64,000 bases of DNA from Luteimonas sp. BLCC-B24 (GTDB lineage: Bacteria; Pseudomonadota; Gammaproteobacteria; Xanthomonadales; Xanthomonadaceae): positions 120,468 through 184,467 of the forward strand of contig NZ_JAQQGN010000007.1 in assembly GCF_028550595.1 (NCBI RefSeq), given 5' to 3'. The notes beneath the pieces were generated by a model. The model had not been told where the DNA came from. It made no database searches and was given only the letters and a program-made list of their open reading frames with translations. The position numbers were made by a program, and so were the translations under genes. Shown piece after piece: positions 17,076-26,227 of this stretch (position 1 is its first letter; each line of letters opens with the position of its first letter).

Positions 17076-18488
17076 TCAGGCGCGTCCGTAGGTATCATCG
17101 AACCGTACGATGTCGTCCTCGCCCAGATAGCTGCCCGATTGCACCTCGATCAGCTCCAGCGGCACCTTGCCCGGATTGCGCAGCCGGTGGGTCACGCCGA
17201 GCGGAATGTAGGTGCTCTGGTTCTCGGCCAGCAGCAGCACGTCATCGCCGCGCGTGACCTCGGCCGTGCCGCTCACCACGATCCAATGCTCGGCCCGATG
17301 GTGGTGCATCTGCAGGCTCAATGTGGCACCCGGCTTGACGGTGATGCGCTTGACCTGGAACCGCGGCCCGTTGTCGATCGAGTCGTATGCGCCCCAGGGG
17401 CGGTAGACCTTTCGGTGCCAGGCGGCCTGCGGAAGATCGCGCGACTTCAGCTCCGCCACCACCTCCTTGACCTGCTGGACGCGATCGCTGCGGCCGACCA
17501 GGATCGCGTCCGGGGTTTCCACGACGATCGTGTCTTCCAGGCCGATCATCGCGATCAGGCGCTCGCCGTAGGCGTAGGTATTACGACAGTCGATCGACAC
17601 GACCTCGCCGTGGTGGGCGTTGCCGTCAGCGTCCTGTGGCGATACTTCGCGCAGGCTCGCCCACGAGCCGACATCGCTCCAGCCGGCGTCGAGCGGCATC
17701 ACCACCGCGTCGGTAGTCTTTTCCAAGACGGCGTAGTCGATCGAGTCCGACGGACTGGCGGCGAATGCGGCGGCGTCGAGGCGGGTGAAGTCCACGTCCT
17801 GGCGCGCGGCCGACCACGAAGCACGGACTGCGGCCAGTATGGCCGGGGCATGACGTTCGAGCGCCGCGAGATAGGCGTCCGCGCGGAACAGGAACATGCC
17901 GCTGTTCCAGAAGTGGTCGCCGGACGCCACATAGGCCTGGGCGCGGGCGAGATCGGGCTTCTCGACGAACGCGGCAACGGGCGCCGGCCCGTCGCCGCCG
18001 CCCGGCGCGGCCTTGATGTAGCCGTAGCCGGTCTCCGGGCCGCGCGGGACGACGCCGAAGGTGACCAGCCGGCCGGCCCCGGCGGCGGGCAATGCGGCGC
18101 GCACGGTTGCGTGGAACGCGTCGGGCCGCTGCACCACGTGGTCGGACGGCAGCACCAGCAGCACGGCGTCCGGCGCGTCGCGCAGCGCTTCGAGCGCGGC
18201 CGCTGCGATCGCCGGCGCGGTGTTGCGGCCGACGGGCTCCAGTACGATCGCGGCCGGTCGCGCGCCGACCTGCTGGAGCTGCTCGGCCACTACGAAGCGG
18301 TGCGCCTCGTTGGCGACCACGATCGGTCCGCACTCCCCGGCCAGCGGCGCCGCGCGCTGCCAGGTCGCCTGCAGCATCGTCGCGTCGCCGACCAGGGGCA
18401 GGAACTGCTTCGGGTACATTTCGCGCGACAGCGGCCACAGCCGCGTGCCGGAACCACCGGACAGCAGGACGGGGACGATCTTCGACAT
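17076..18488 (-). CDS. xanB: Mannose-1-phosphate guanylyltransferase / mannose-6-phosphate isomerase
   Basis: 470-residue bifunctional enzyme of GDP-mannose synthesis. The N-terminal nucleotidyltransferase domain shows LLSGGSGTRLWPLSREMYPKQ, the pyrophosphorylase motif, and FVEKPD. The C-terminal cupin isomerase domain has RPWGAYDSI, PGATLSLQMHHHRAEHW and the metal-binding His cluster. The size and fusion match XanB/AlgA/ManC. It is 8 bp downstream of xanA, so the pair is one operon that directs hexose phosphates to GDP-mannose and, through XanA, to glucose-1-phosphate. Confidence 0.94.
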   Translation of the reverse strand: MSKIVPVLLSGGSGTRLWPLSREMYPKQFLPLVGDATMLQATWQRAAPLAGECGPIVVANEAHRFVVAEQLQQVGARPAAIVLEPVGRNTAPAIAAAALEALRDAPDAVLLVLPSDHVVQRPDAFHATVRAALPAAGAGRLVTFGVVPRGPETGYGYIKAAPGGGDGPAPVAAFVEKPDLARAQAYVASGDHFWNSGMFLFRADAYLAALERHAPAILAAVRASWSAARQDVDFTRLDAAAFAASPSDSIDYAVLEKTTDAVVMPLDAGWSDVGSWASLREVSPQDADGNAHHGEVVSIDCRNTYAYGERLIAMIGLEDTIVVETPDAILVGRSDRVQQVKEVVAELKSRDLPQAAWHRKVYRPWGAYDSIDNGPRFQVKRITVKPGATLSLQMHHHRAEHWIVVSGTAEVTRGDDVLLLAENQSTYIPLGVTHRLRNPGKVPLELIEVQSGSYLGEDDIVRFDDTYGRA

Positions 18489-18496
18489 GGCGAACC

Positions 18497-19852
18497 TCAG
18501 GCGTCGGCCGACAGCAGGGCGGAAACCTCGCGGGTCCGCGCCTCGAGCAGTGCGCGGTCGCCACGGGTCTCGAGATTGAGCCGCAGCAGTGGCTCGGTGT
18601 TAGAACTGCGCAGGTTGAAGCGCCAGTCGCCGAAGTCGGCGCTGATCCCGTCGGTGCGGTCGATCGCGGGCGCTTGCGGGGCGTAATGCGCCATCACGCG
18701 ATCGACCGCCGCCGCCGCATCGACCACGCGGAAGTTGATCTCGCCGCTGCACGGGAACTTCGCGACCCGCTCGGCGACCAGATCGCCCAGGGAGCGCCTG
18801 CTGGTGGACACGAGTTCGGCGATCAGCAGCCACGGAATCATTCCGGAATCCGCGTACGCGAACTCGCGGAAATAGTGATGGGCGCTCATCTCGCCGCCGT
18901 AGACGGCGTCTTCGGCGCGCATCTTCTCTTTGATGAAGGCATGGCCGCTCTTGCACAGCACCGGCACGCCACCGGCGGCCTCGACCTGCTCGATAGTGTT
19001 CCAGACCAGGCGCGGATCGTGGACGACCTTGCCGCCGGGCTGCTTGGCCAGGATCGCCTCGGCCAGCAGGCCCACGAGGTAATAGCCTTCGATGAACGCA
19101 CCGGTCTCGTCGAAGAAGAAGCAGCGGTCGAAATCGCCGTCCCAGGCGATCCCGAAGTCCGCGCCGTGTTCGCGCACCGCGTCGGCCGTCGCCTGGCGGT
19201 TCTCGGGGAGTAGCGGATTGGGGATGCCGTTGGGGAAATTGCCGTCGGCCTCGTGGAACACGCGGACGAACTCGAATGGCAGGTGGGGGGCGAGCAGATC
19301 GACGATGGCGCCGGCGCCGCCGTTGCCGGCATTGACCACGAGCTTGAGCGGACGCAGCGCCTTGGCTTCCACATAGCCCAGCAGGTGCTCGATATAGGCC
19401 GACTTGTCGGGCGCGGCAGTTTCGGAGCCGGGCGTCGCGACGGGCCCTGGCAGATTGCCGGCCTCGACTGCGTCCGAGATCGCGAACAATCCGGTATCCG
19501 AACTGATCGGCCGCGCTTGCTCGCGCACCAGCTTCATGCCGTTGTAGTCCATGGGATTGTGGCTGGCGGTGACCATGACCCCACCCGCCGCACCCAGGTG
19601 ATCGACCTGGAAGTAAACCTCTTCGGTGCCGCCGACGCCGATGTCGATGACCTCGCGCCCCTGAGTGCGCAGGCCGTCCGACAACGCGGCCTGCAGCTCC
19701 GGGCTGCTCAGGCGCACGTCGCGACCCAGCACGATCGCACCCGGCGGCAACTGGCCGGCCAGTGCGATGCCGATGTCGCGGGCGAGGGCGGGGTTGAGCT
19801 CATCCGGCACGCGGCCGCGCAGATCGTAGGCCTTGAAGGCGGGCAGGGGCAT
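18497..19852 (-). CDS. xanA: Phosphoglucomutase/phosphomannomutase
   Basis: 451 residues from an ATG at 19852; the longer open frame has a low-complexity arginine-rich extension that is not family-like. Very close to xanthomonad XanA: PAFKAYDLRGRVPDELN at the start, TASHNPMDYNGMK with the phosphoserine at Ser97, a DGDFDR metal loop, GGEMSAHHYF substrate loop and RSSNTEPLLRLN phosphate-binding loop. Interconverts hexose-6-phosphates and hexose-1-phosphates for both GDP-mannose and dTDP/UDP-glucose. Upstream gene is divergent, leaving about 135 bp for promoters. Confidence 0.95.
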   Translation of the reverse strand: MPLPAFKAYDLRGRVPDELNPALARDIGIALAGQLPPGAIVLGRDVRLSSPELQAALSDGLRTQGREVIDIGVGGTEEVYFQVDHLGAAGGVMVTASHNPMDYNGMKLVREQARPISSDTGLFAISDAVEAGNLPGPVATPGSETAAPDKSAYIEHLLGYVEAKALRPLKLVVNAGNGGAGAIVDLLAPHLPFEFVRVFHEADGNFPNGIPNPLLPENRQATADAVREHGADFGIAWDGDFDRCFFFDETGAFIEGYYLVGLLAEAILAKQPGGKVVHDPRLVWNTIEQVEAAGGVPVLCKSGHAFIKEKMRAEDAVYGGEMSAHHYFREFAYADSGMIPWLLIAELVSTSRRSLGDLVAERVAKFPCSGEINFRVVDAAAAVDRVMAHYAPQAPAIDRTDGISADFGDWRFNLRSSNTEPLLRLNLETRGDRALLEARTREVSALLSADA

Positions 19853-19986
19853 GGGCGTTCCAGCGATGGGGGAGTCCGATTCTAGCGGTTCGTGTGAAGA
19901 GGACCGTGGCGCCACTGCACCTTGGTCCAAAGCCGCGTGCCCGCCCACCCGGTAGAATCGGAGTCCGTTGCGCCAAGAGGATCCCA

Positions 19987-20720
19987 ATGAGCGAGCAGAG
20001 CCCCGCCGCCCGACGCGGCAAGCAGTACCCCGATGCCGCGACGGCACTGGCCGACATCGTCGCCGACGGCCAGACCTTCGCGGTCGGCGGCTTCGGCCTG
20101 TGCGGCATTCCCGAGGCGCTGATCGCCGCGCTGCGCGATTCGGGCGTCAAGGACATCACGGCGATCTCCAACAACGCCGGTGTGGACGGCTTCGGGCTCG
20201 GCCAACTGCTGGAGACGCGGCAGATCCGCAAGATGATTTCGTCCTACGTCGGTGAGAACAAGGAATTCGAGCGCCAGTACCTCGGCGGTGAACTCGAACT
20301 CGAGTTCAATCCGCAGGGCACCCTGGCCGAACGTCTGCGCGCCGGCGGGGCCGGCATTCCGGCCTTTTTCACCGCGACCGGCTACGGGACCATCGTCGCC
20401 GAGGGCAAGGAGACGCGTGAGTTCGGCGGCAAGCACTACGTGCTGGAAACCGCGCTCACCGCCGACGTCGCGCTGGTGAAGGCATGGAAGGCCGACAAGG
20501 CCGGCAACTTGGTGTTCCGCAAGACCGCACGCAACTTCAATCCGGCCTGCGCAATGGCCGGCAGGATCTGCGTGGCCGAGGTCGAGGAACTGGTCGAGAT
20601 CGGCGACATCGATCCCGACCAGGTGCATCTGCCCGGCATCTACGTCGACCGCATCGTCGTCAATGCGACGCCCGAGAAGCGCATCGAACAGCGCACCGTG
20701 AACGCCGGAGGAGCGAACTG

Positions 20721-20721
<1 letters not shown>
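19987..20721 (+). CDS. scoA: 3-oxoacid CoA-transferase subunit A
   Basis: 244 residues from an ATG at 19987 with AAGAGGA just upstream. Type I CoA-transferase alpha subunit: [19 protein letters not shown] (glycine-rich CoA site), [13 protein letters not shown], and [23 protein letters not shown] are diagnostic. Exchanges CoA between succinyl-CoA and acetoacetate, a step of ketone-body or 3-oxoacid use. Its stop overlaps the start of the beta subunit by 1 nt, so the two are an operon. Confidence 0.94.
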
Positions 20722-21356
<635 letters not shown>

Positions 21357-21503
21357 GTGGCAGGTGCTGACGGGTTTCAGGCCACAGCCGCCGGTGTGGC
21401 ATGTGCACGAGCAGCGTGACGCCCGGCATGCGTCGATTCCGGAGGGCCCGGAGGCCAATGCCTCACGTGGTCGCCATCCGGTGATCGGGGCTGCGAGCGT
21501 GAG

Positions 21504-22148
21504 GTGTACGAGCCCCGCGCGTCCGGTGGGAGTCTGACGATCCCGACACTCGAGTCCATCCTGCTGCCGCACGCCGACCTGCGGTGGAGCTCGGCCTGGC
21601 TGCGTGCGGCAGATGCGGACCGTCTGCTCGCGGGTCTGCAGGCCTGCCTGCCCTGGACGCGACATCGCCTGCGCCTGTTCGGCCGCGAGGTCGAGGCACC
21701 ACGTCTGAGCTGCTGGATCGGCGATCCCGGTGCGAGTTACCGGTATTCGGGTGCGACGTTCGCGCCGCACCCCTGGCCCGATCTCCTTCAACCCGTCCGC
21801 GAAGCGGTGTCGGAGGCGGCCGGGGTGCCGTTCAACAGCGTGCTGGCGAACCTCTATCGGGATGGCAACGACGCGATGGGGTGGCACAGCGACGACGAGC
21901 GCGAACTGGGGCCGCAGCCGGTGATCGCGTCGCTGAGTCTGGGGGCGACACGCCGTTTCGTGTTCAAGGCGCGGGCCGCCGACGCGGACGGCGACGTGGC
22001 CAGGCATGTGCTCGATCTGCCGCACGGCAGTCTGCTGGTGATGGCCGGCGACACCCAGCGCCGGTATCGCCACGCGCTTCCGCGCACGGCGCGGCCGGTG
22101 GGGCCGCGCATCAATTTGACGTTTCGGCGCATCCTGCCCCCGCACTGA
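21504..22148 (+). CDS. alkB: AlkB-like 2-oxoglutarate/Fe(II) dioxygenase
   Basis: 214 residues from a GTG at 21504; no ATG is available upstream of the conserved region. AlkB-family oxidative DNA/RNA dealkylation repair enzymes use the HxD...H iron triad and an Arg for 2-oxoglutarate. Here GWHSDDE gives His128/Asp130, His190 lies in YRHALPRT and Arg202 in RINLTFR. FNSVLANLYRDGNDAMGWHSD matches the human ALKBH2/3-like bacterial group more than E. coli AlkB. Substrate (DNA or RNA methyl lesions) is inferred from family. Confidence 0.88.
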   Translation: MYEPRASGGSLTIPTLESILLPHADLRWSSAWLRAADADRLLAGLQACLPWTRHRLRLFGREVEAPRLSCWIGDPGASYRYSGATFAPHPWPDLLQPVREAVSEAAGVPFNSVLANLYRDGNDAMGWHSDDERELGPQPVIASLSLGATRRFVFKARAADADGDVARHVLDLPHGSLLVMAGDTQRRYRHALPRTARPVGPRINLTFRRILPPH

Positions 22149-22449
22149 CCGCGGTCATGGCACCTCGGCGGCGTGGAGCGTTCCCCGGCATCGCGTTTCA
22201 CCGCCATGGTTCCCTGGGCAGCGCTGCGCGAGGGGTGTCAGCTGTACGTCCCCGATGTGTCGTAGCGCCCGCGCAACCGATGCCGTCCAGGCCGTAACGG
22301 GGGGCGACATCGCGCCCCCGAGTGGCCGTGCCCGCGAGCGAGAAGGGACACGCCGCCGCGCGGCGCCCATGCGAGGCCCGCGGCCCCGGCTCGCGGGCCT
22401 GCAATCGCCGAGGGTGTCGAACTGCAGCGCGCTTCCGCGGACGATCGCC
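22149..22449. other. Gap with no recognised feature
   Basis: About 300 bp of GC-rich DNA between convergent genes. Open frames here have arginine-rich composition without family motifs. I see no tRNA, clear terminator or conserved repeat. Confidence 0.5.
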
Positions 22450-23115
22450 TCAGCGCCGCGCTCCCGGCTGCCCGGCATGCGTCGCCTCGTGCGCATTCCC
22501 CACCTCGAGGATCCAGCCCACCATCTCGCCGCTGATCGTCTGCAATGATGCGGTGAACGCGTCGACGACCTGCGCGACCTCGACGCTGCTGGCCGGCTGG
22601 GCCGCCAGGAACGTCCGCGAGCCCACCACGGTCTGGTCGATGTTGTGGATCAGCTTGGCGTTGACCTCGATGGTCGCGTCCGGCAGCGGATTGCCTCGGT
22701 AGTCGGCCTCGAAGCGGCGCAGGTCGATGACCAGCTTGTAGTCGGCGGTGATGCCGGCGCCCTGGCGGGCGACGGCCGGGATGCGGCCGGAATCTTCCAG
22801 CGTGCGCAGCACCGCGTCCTGCAGCATGTCGGTGGGCGTCTTGGCCCAGCTGGCGCCGCGGTAGACCTGCAGTTCGCTCGGCGTCGGCCGCACGGCGATG
22901 CGGAAGCTGTCGATCATGCGGGCGGCCGTCGGCGGACTCAGCGTGAGCTGCCAGTCGGCTTGCGGCCACGCGGGATCGGCCGCGACCCGCGGATCGGGTG
23001 CGTAGATGGTCGCGCGCTCCCGGTCGCCGCTGCCGCCGAGCAGGGACGCGCAGCCACCCAGCAACGGCAGCAGCAGGCAGGTGGCGAGCAGGCGGCGCAT
23101 CAGGGACGTGGTCAT
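22450..23115 (-). CDS. ABC-type transport auxiliary lipoprotein (PqiC/DUF330-like)
   Basis: 221 residues with a lipoprotein signal, MRRLLATCLLLPLLGGCASLLGG (lipobox Cys22). The body (IDSFRIAVRPTPSELQVYRGASWAKTP, LEDSGRIPAVARQ) is typical of the PqiC-type auxiliary family that accompanies MCE transport systems and sits on the inner leaflet of the outer membrane. It overlaps the end of the MCE gene by 4 nt and is the last gene of the mla-type operon, probably the outer-membrane docking partner. Confidence 0.85.
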   Translation of the reverse strand: MTTSLMRRLLATCLLLPLLGGCASLLGGSGDRERATIYAPDPRVAADPAWPQADWQLTLSPPTAARMIDSFRIAVRPTPSELQVYRGASWAKTPTDMLQDAVLRTLEDSGRIPAVARQGAGITADYKLVIDLRRFEADYRGNPLPDATIEVNAKLIHNIDQTVVGSRTFLAAQPASSVEVAQVVDAFTASLQTISGEMVGWILEVGNAHEATHAGQPGARR

Positions 23116-24038
23116 TCGGGGTCGAACTCCTTGGGCGCGTCGCGACCGAGCAGGTAGCGCGCGGGATTGGCGTCGAGACGGTCGCTGATCCGGCGCAGGT
23201 CGCGCACCAGCGAACGCAGTTCGCCGAGCGTGGGGCCGAGCTGCGACAGGCCGTCGTTGGCGAAACTGCTGATCGCCGCACGGTTTTCGTTGAGGATGGT
23301 GTCGGCGCCGCCGGCGGCCGAATCCATGCGCGCCAGCGTGCTCTCGAGATTCGCCACCAGGCCGGGCAGCTTCTGCACCAGTTCGCGGTCGAAGCTGGTC
23401 ATGGCCCGGTTGGTCGTGGTCAGCGTCTGCTCCAGCTGCTCACTGGCGCTGCGTGCGTTGACGATGATCGCCGCCAGATCCTCGCGCTGCCCGGCGACCG
23501 AGCCGGTCATGCCCTCGATGTTCTCGAGCGTGTTGGCGATGCGTGCGACGTTCTCCTCGCTCAGCACCTTGTCGAGCCGCTCGACGAGGCGGTTCGCGGT
23601 ATCGGAGATGTTCTGCAGCGCGGACGCCTCGGTCTGGATCACCGGCACCTGGTCGCGATCGACCGACGTGAGCAGCGGCGCCTCGGGCGAGCCGCCGGTG
23701 AGCTGGATGATCGGCGAGCCGGTCAGGCTGGTCATCGACATGCGGGCGCGGGTGTCGGTCTTGACCGGCGCGTTGGCCTGGATGCGCAGCCGGGCGATCA
23801 CCTGGCGCGGGTCCTCCGGAGCGAGCTGCAGGTTGTCCACCGTGCCCACGGCGATGCCGTTGTACTGGACGCTGCTGCCCTCGCTCAGGCCGGTGACCGG
23901 CTCGCGGAAGATCACGTCGAACTCGTTCCAGCTGCGGTCGGACGAATACTTGGCCGCCCACAGCGCGAAGCCGAGCAGGGCGAGCGAAGCGATCAGCGTG
24001 AACGCGCCGATCAGGACGTAGTTGGCTCTGGTTTCCAT
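23112..24038 (-). CDS. mlaD: MCE-family phospholipid-binding protein (MlaD-like)
   Basis: 308 residues from an ATG at 24038; the longer frame starts inside the ATPase gene. One N-terminal membrane helix (about 7-29, YVLIGAFTLIASLALLGFALWAA), a single MCE domain with VTGLSEGSSVQYNGIAVGTV, then a long helical C-terminal part with repeated heptad-like segments (ISDTANRLVERLDKVL, NLESTLARMDSA). Longer than E. coli MlaD (183), so the helical extension may form a PqiB/LetB-like needle or reach toward the lipoprotein. Periplasmic side of the inner membrane. Confidence 0.88.
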   Translation of the reverse strand: METRANYVLIGAFTLIASLALLGFALWAAKYSSDRSWNEFDVIFREPVTGLSEGSSVQYNGIAVGTVDNLQLAPEDPRQVIARLRIQANAPVKTDTRARMSMTSLTGSPIIQLTGGSPEAPLLTSVDRDQVPVIQTEASALQNISDTANRLVERLDKVLSEENVARIANTLENIEGMTGSVAGQREDLAAIIVNARSASEQLEQTLTTTNRAMTSFDRELVQKLPGLVANLESTLARMDSAAGGADTILNENRAAISSFANDGLSQLGPTLGELRSLVRDLRRISDRLDANPARYLLGRDAPKEFDPE

Positions 24039-24042
24039 GGTG

Positions 24043-24936
24043 CTAGTCGGCTCCCGGGCCCGCGGCCCTGGCATCGCGTGCGGCACGGCCGCGCGGGCCG
24101 TGGAAATACTCCTGGATCCAGGGATGGTCGAACCGCTCGATCTCTTCCACCGGAGCGACCGCGACGACCCGCTTGTCGGCCAGGACCGCGATGCGGTCAC
24201 AGATAGCGTACAGAGTGTCGAGATCGTGTGTGATCAGGAACACGGTCAGGCCGAGCGCCTCTTGCAGCGTGCGGATCAGGCGGTCGAAGGCCGCGGCGCC
24301 GATCGGATCGAGGCCGGCCGTGGGTTCGTCGAGAAACAGCAGCGGCGGGTCCAGCGCCAGCGCGCGCGCCAGGCCGGCCCGCTTGCGCATGCCGCCCGAG
24401 AGCTGGGACGGAAACTTGTCCAGCGCATCGGCCGGCAGGCCGGCGAGCTTGATCTTCAGCAGTGCCAGTTCGTAGCGCAGCGAATCGCGCAGATCGGGAT
24501 GGTGCTCCTTCAGAGGGACCTGCACGTTCTCGCCGACGGTCAGCGACGAGAACAGGGCGCCGTCCTGGAACAGCACGCCGGTATTGCGCTCGATATGGCG
24601 CCGGTCTTCGGCATCGCGCGACAGCGCATCGGCGCCCAGCACCTCGATGCTGCCGCCCTGCGGCGGTCGCAGGCCGAGGATCGCGCGCATCAGCACCGAC
24701 TTGCCGGTGCCCGACCCCCCGACGACCCCCAGGATCTCCCCGCGACGCACGTCGAGATCGAGCCCGTCGTGGACCGTCTGTTCGCCGAACCGGGTGACGA
24801 GGCCGCGGACGCGGATGGCCACGTCGCCGGAGGCGACGTCGGGATCCGGGATTCGGGAGTCGGGATTCGACACAGCCTGACCGTCCCGCGGAACGGGCCC
24901 GTCGTCGTGCGGCTGCTTGGTCGAATCACCAATCAC
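24043..24936 (-). CDS. mlaF: ABC transporter ATP-binding protein (MlaF-like), start uncertain
   Basis: Up to 297 residues from a GTG at 24936. Complete ABC ATPase: Walker A GGSGTGKS, Q-loop FQDGALFSSLTV, signature LSGGMRKRAGLARAL, Walker B LLFLDEPTAGLDP and switch His in ITHD. The first ~35 residues are not family-like and are encoded by GGGATTC heptads (24841-24868) and a 14-bp tandem duplication containing the GTG itself. The authentic start may be a later GTG, for instance in the stretch encoding VASGDVAIRV. Drives the MlaE permease in phospholipid trafficking between membranes. Adjacent to mlaD (4 nt). Confidence 0.88.
   Translation of the reverse strand: MIGDSTKQPHDDGPVPRDGQAVSNPDSRIPDPDVASGDVAIRVRGLVTRFGEQTVHDGLDLDVRRGEILGVVGGSGTGKSVLMRAILGLRPPQGGSIEVLGADALSRDAEDRRHIERNTGVLFQDGALFSSLTVGENVQVPLKEHHPDLRDSLRYELALLKIKLAGLPADALDKFPSQLSGGMRKRAGLARALALDPPLLFLDEPTAGLDPIGAAAFDRLIRTLQEALGLTVFLITHDLDTLYAICDRIAVLADKRVVAVAPVEEIERFDHPWIQEYFHGPRGRAARDARAAGPGAD
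24841..24868. repeat. GGGATTC-type heptad repeat inside mlaF frame
   Basis: Four consecutive 7-bp units (GGGATCC, GGGATTC, GGGAGTC, GGGATTC). In the mlaF frame they encode the low-complexity N-terminal stretch NPDSRIPDP, which is not part of the ABC fold. Inverted copies (CCGAATC/CCAAATC) lie 90 bp away at 24956-24990. Confidence 0.85.
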
Positions 24937-24990
24937 GAATCACCAATCACGTTGTCCAAATCCCAAATCCCAAATCCCAAATCCCGAATC
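24923..24990. repeat. 14-bp tandem duplication plus five AAATCCC-type heptads
   Basis: GAATCACCAATCAC occurs twice back to back (24923-24950), covering the GTG proposed for mlaF. After 5 bp, the unit CCAAATC occurs four times and CCGAATC once (24956-24990). The array fills the gap between mlaE and mlaF. The same heptad family recurs at 33102-33129. Confidence 0.9.
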
Positions 24991-24999
24991 CCGGCCCCA

Positions 25000-26109
25000 C
25001 TACCACCCCACGTGCATGAACCAGATCGCCGCGAACGCGTCGACCACGATCACCAGCGAGATCGTCTGCACCACGCTGGAGGTGGTGCGCTCGCCGAGCG
25101 ACTGCGCCGTGCCCTGGACCTGCAGGCCTTCGAGACAGCCGATCAGCGCGATGATCAACGCGAAGATCGGCGCCTTGGACATGCCGACCAGAAAGTGGCG
25201 CAGCTCCATCTGCTCGTGCATGCGCGCGAGATACGCCTGCGGCGGAATGTCGAGGCTGAAGGCGCCGACGCTGAGGCCGCCGGTCAGGCCCGCGACCATC
25301 GCGATGAAGGTCAGCAGCGGCAGCATCACCAGCAGCGCGAGCACGCGCGGGATCACCAGCAGATCGATCGGGTCGAGGCCGAGCGTGCGGATCGCGTCGA
25401 CCTCCTCGCGGCCCACCATCGCGCCGATCTGCGCGGTGAAGGCGCTCGCGGTGCGGCCGGCCAGCAGGATCGCGGTCAGCAGCACGCCGAACTCGCGCAG
25501 GAACGCGATCGAGACCAGCTCGACCACGAAGATGGTCGCGCCGAAATCGGCGAGCACGGTCGAGCCCAGGAACGCGATCACCGCGCCCACCATGAAGGCG
25601 AGCAGGGCGACGAGCGGCACGGCGTCGAGGCCGACCTGCTCCATGTGGTGCACGGTCGAGGTCACCCGCAGGCGGCGCGGCGCCGTCGCCAGCCGGCCCA
25701 GCTTGACCAGGGTCTCGCCGAGGAAGCTCACCAGCGCGACGATTTCGCGGCCGTTGTCGTGCATCCGGTAACCGAGCCGGCCGAGCGCCGCGGCGACACC
25801 GTATTCGCGCTTCTTCTTCGGTCGGTCGTCGGCGACATCCTCGATCGCTTCGACCAGGGTGTGGTGATCGTCGCGGAACTCGAAGCCGCCGAAGTCGAGC
25901 TCGCGCTTGTGCGCGTAGCGCATCAGCTGCAGTACGCCCAGCGAATCCAGGCGGTCGACGCCGCGCGCGTCGACGTCCCGCACCGCGCCGTCGACGCCGC
26001 GCAGCACCTCGTCGATGTCGCCGGCATGCTCGAGCGTCCAGTGTCCGCGCAGCCGCAGGCAACCGCCTTCGACGTCGGCGCTGGGCATCGCGTGGGACGG
26101 GGCGGTCAT
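25000..26109 (-). CDS. mlaE: MlaE-family permease with N-terminal STAS domain
   Basis: 369 residues from an ATG at 26109 (an earlier ATG at 26181 adds 24 arginine-rich residues). Residues about 10-90 (LRLRGHWTLEHAGDIDEVL...GVDRLDSLGVLQLM) form a STAS domain, the fold of MlaB, which is a separate protein in E. coli. From about 150 the MlaE permease follows: MEQVGLDAVPLVALLAFMVGAVIAFLG, GRTASAFTAQIGAMVGREEVDAIRTLG (the conserved coupling region) and KAPIFALIIALIGC. First gene of the operon mlaE-mlaF-mlaD-lipoprotein; a MlaC-type periplasmic carrier is absent. Confidence 0.9.
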   Translation of the reverse strand: MTAPSHAMPSADVEGGCLRLRGHWTLEHAGDIDEVLRGVDGAVRDVDARGVDRLDSLGVLQLMRYAHKRELDFGGFEFRDDHHTLVEAIEDVADDRPKKKREYGVAAALGRLGYRMHDNGREIVALVSFLGETLVKLGRLATAPRRLRVTSTVHHMEQVGLDAVPLVALLAFMVGAVIAFLGSTVLADFGATIFVVELVSIAFLREFGVLLTAILLAGRTASAFTAQIGAMVGREEVDAIRTLGLDPIDLLVIPRVLALLVMLPLLTFIAMVAGLTGGLSVGAFSLDIPPQAYLARMHEQMELRHFLVGMSKAPIFALIIALIGCLEGLQVQGTAQSLGERTTSSVVQTISLVIVVDAFAAIWFMHVGW

Positions 26110-26227
26110 TCGGGCGGGACGATCGGTTGCGCGGATGAATTGGCGGAGGATACCGAAACCGGGTGTGAGTCCGTGCATCACGTCGCGGCCCTACCGGAGC
26201 GGACGAGCGGCGTGCGATCCTGTCGCG

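Noticed and set aside
22238..23281. 347-residue minus-strand frame over the lipoprotein gene
   Set aside because: Arg/Gly-rich shadow; the lipoprotein in the other frame has a lipobox and family match.
24956..24990. Short direct repeats resembling a CRISPR or VNTR
   Set aside because: Units are 7 bp without spacers, so not a CRISPR array; listed as a heptad repeat instead.
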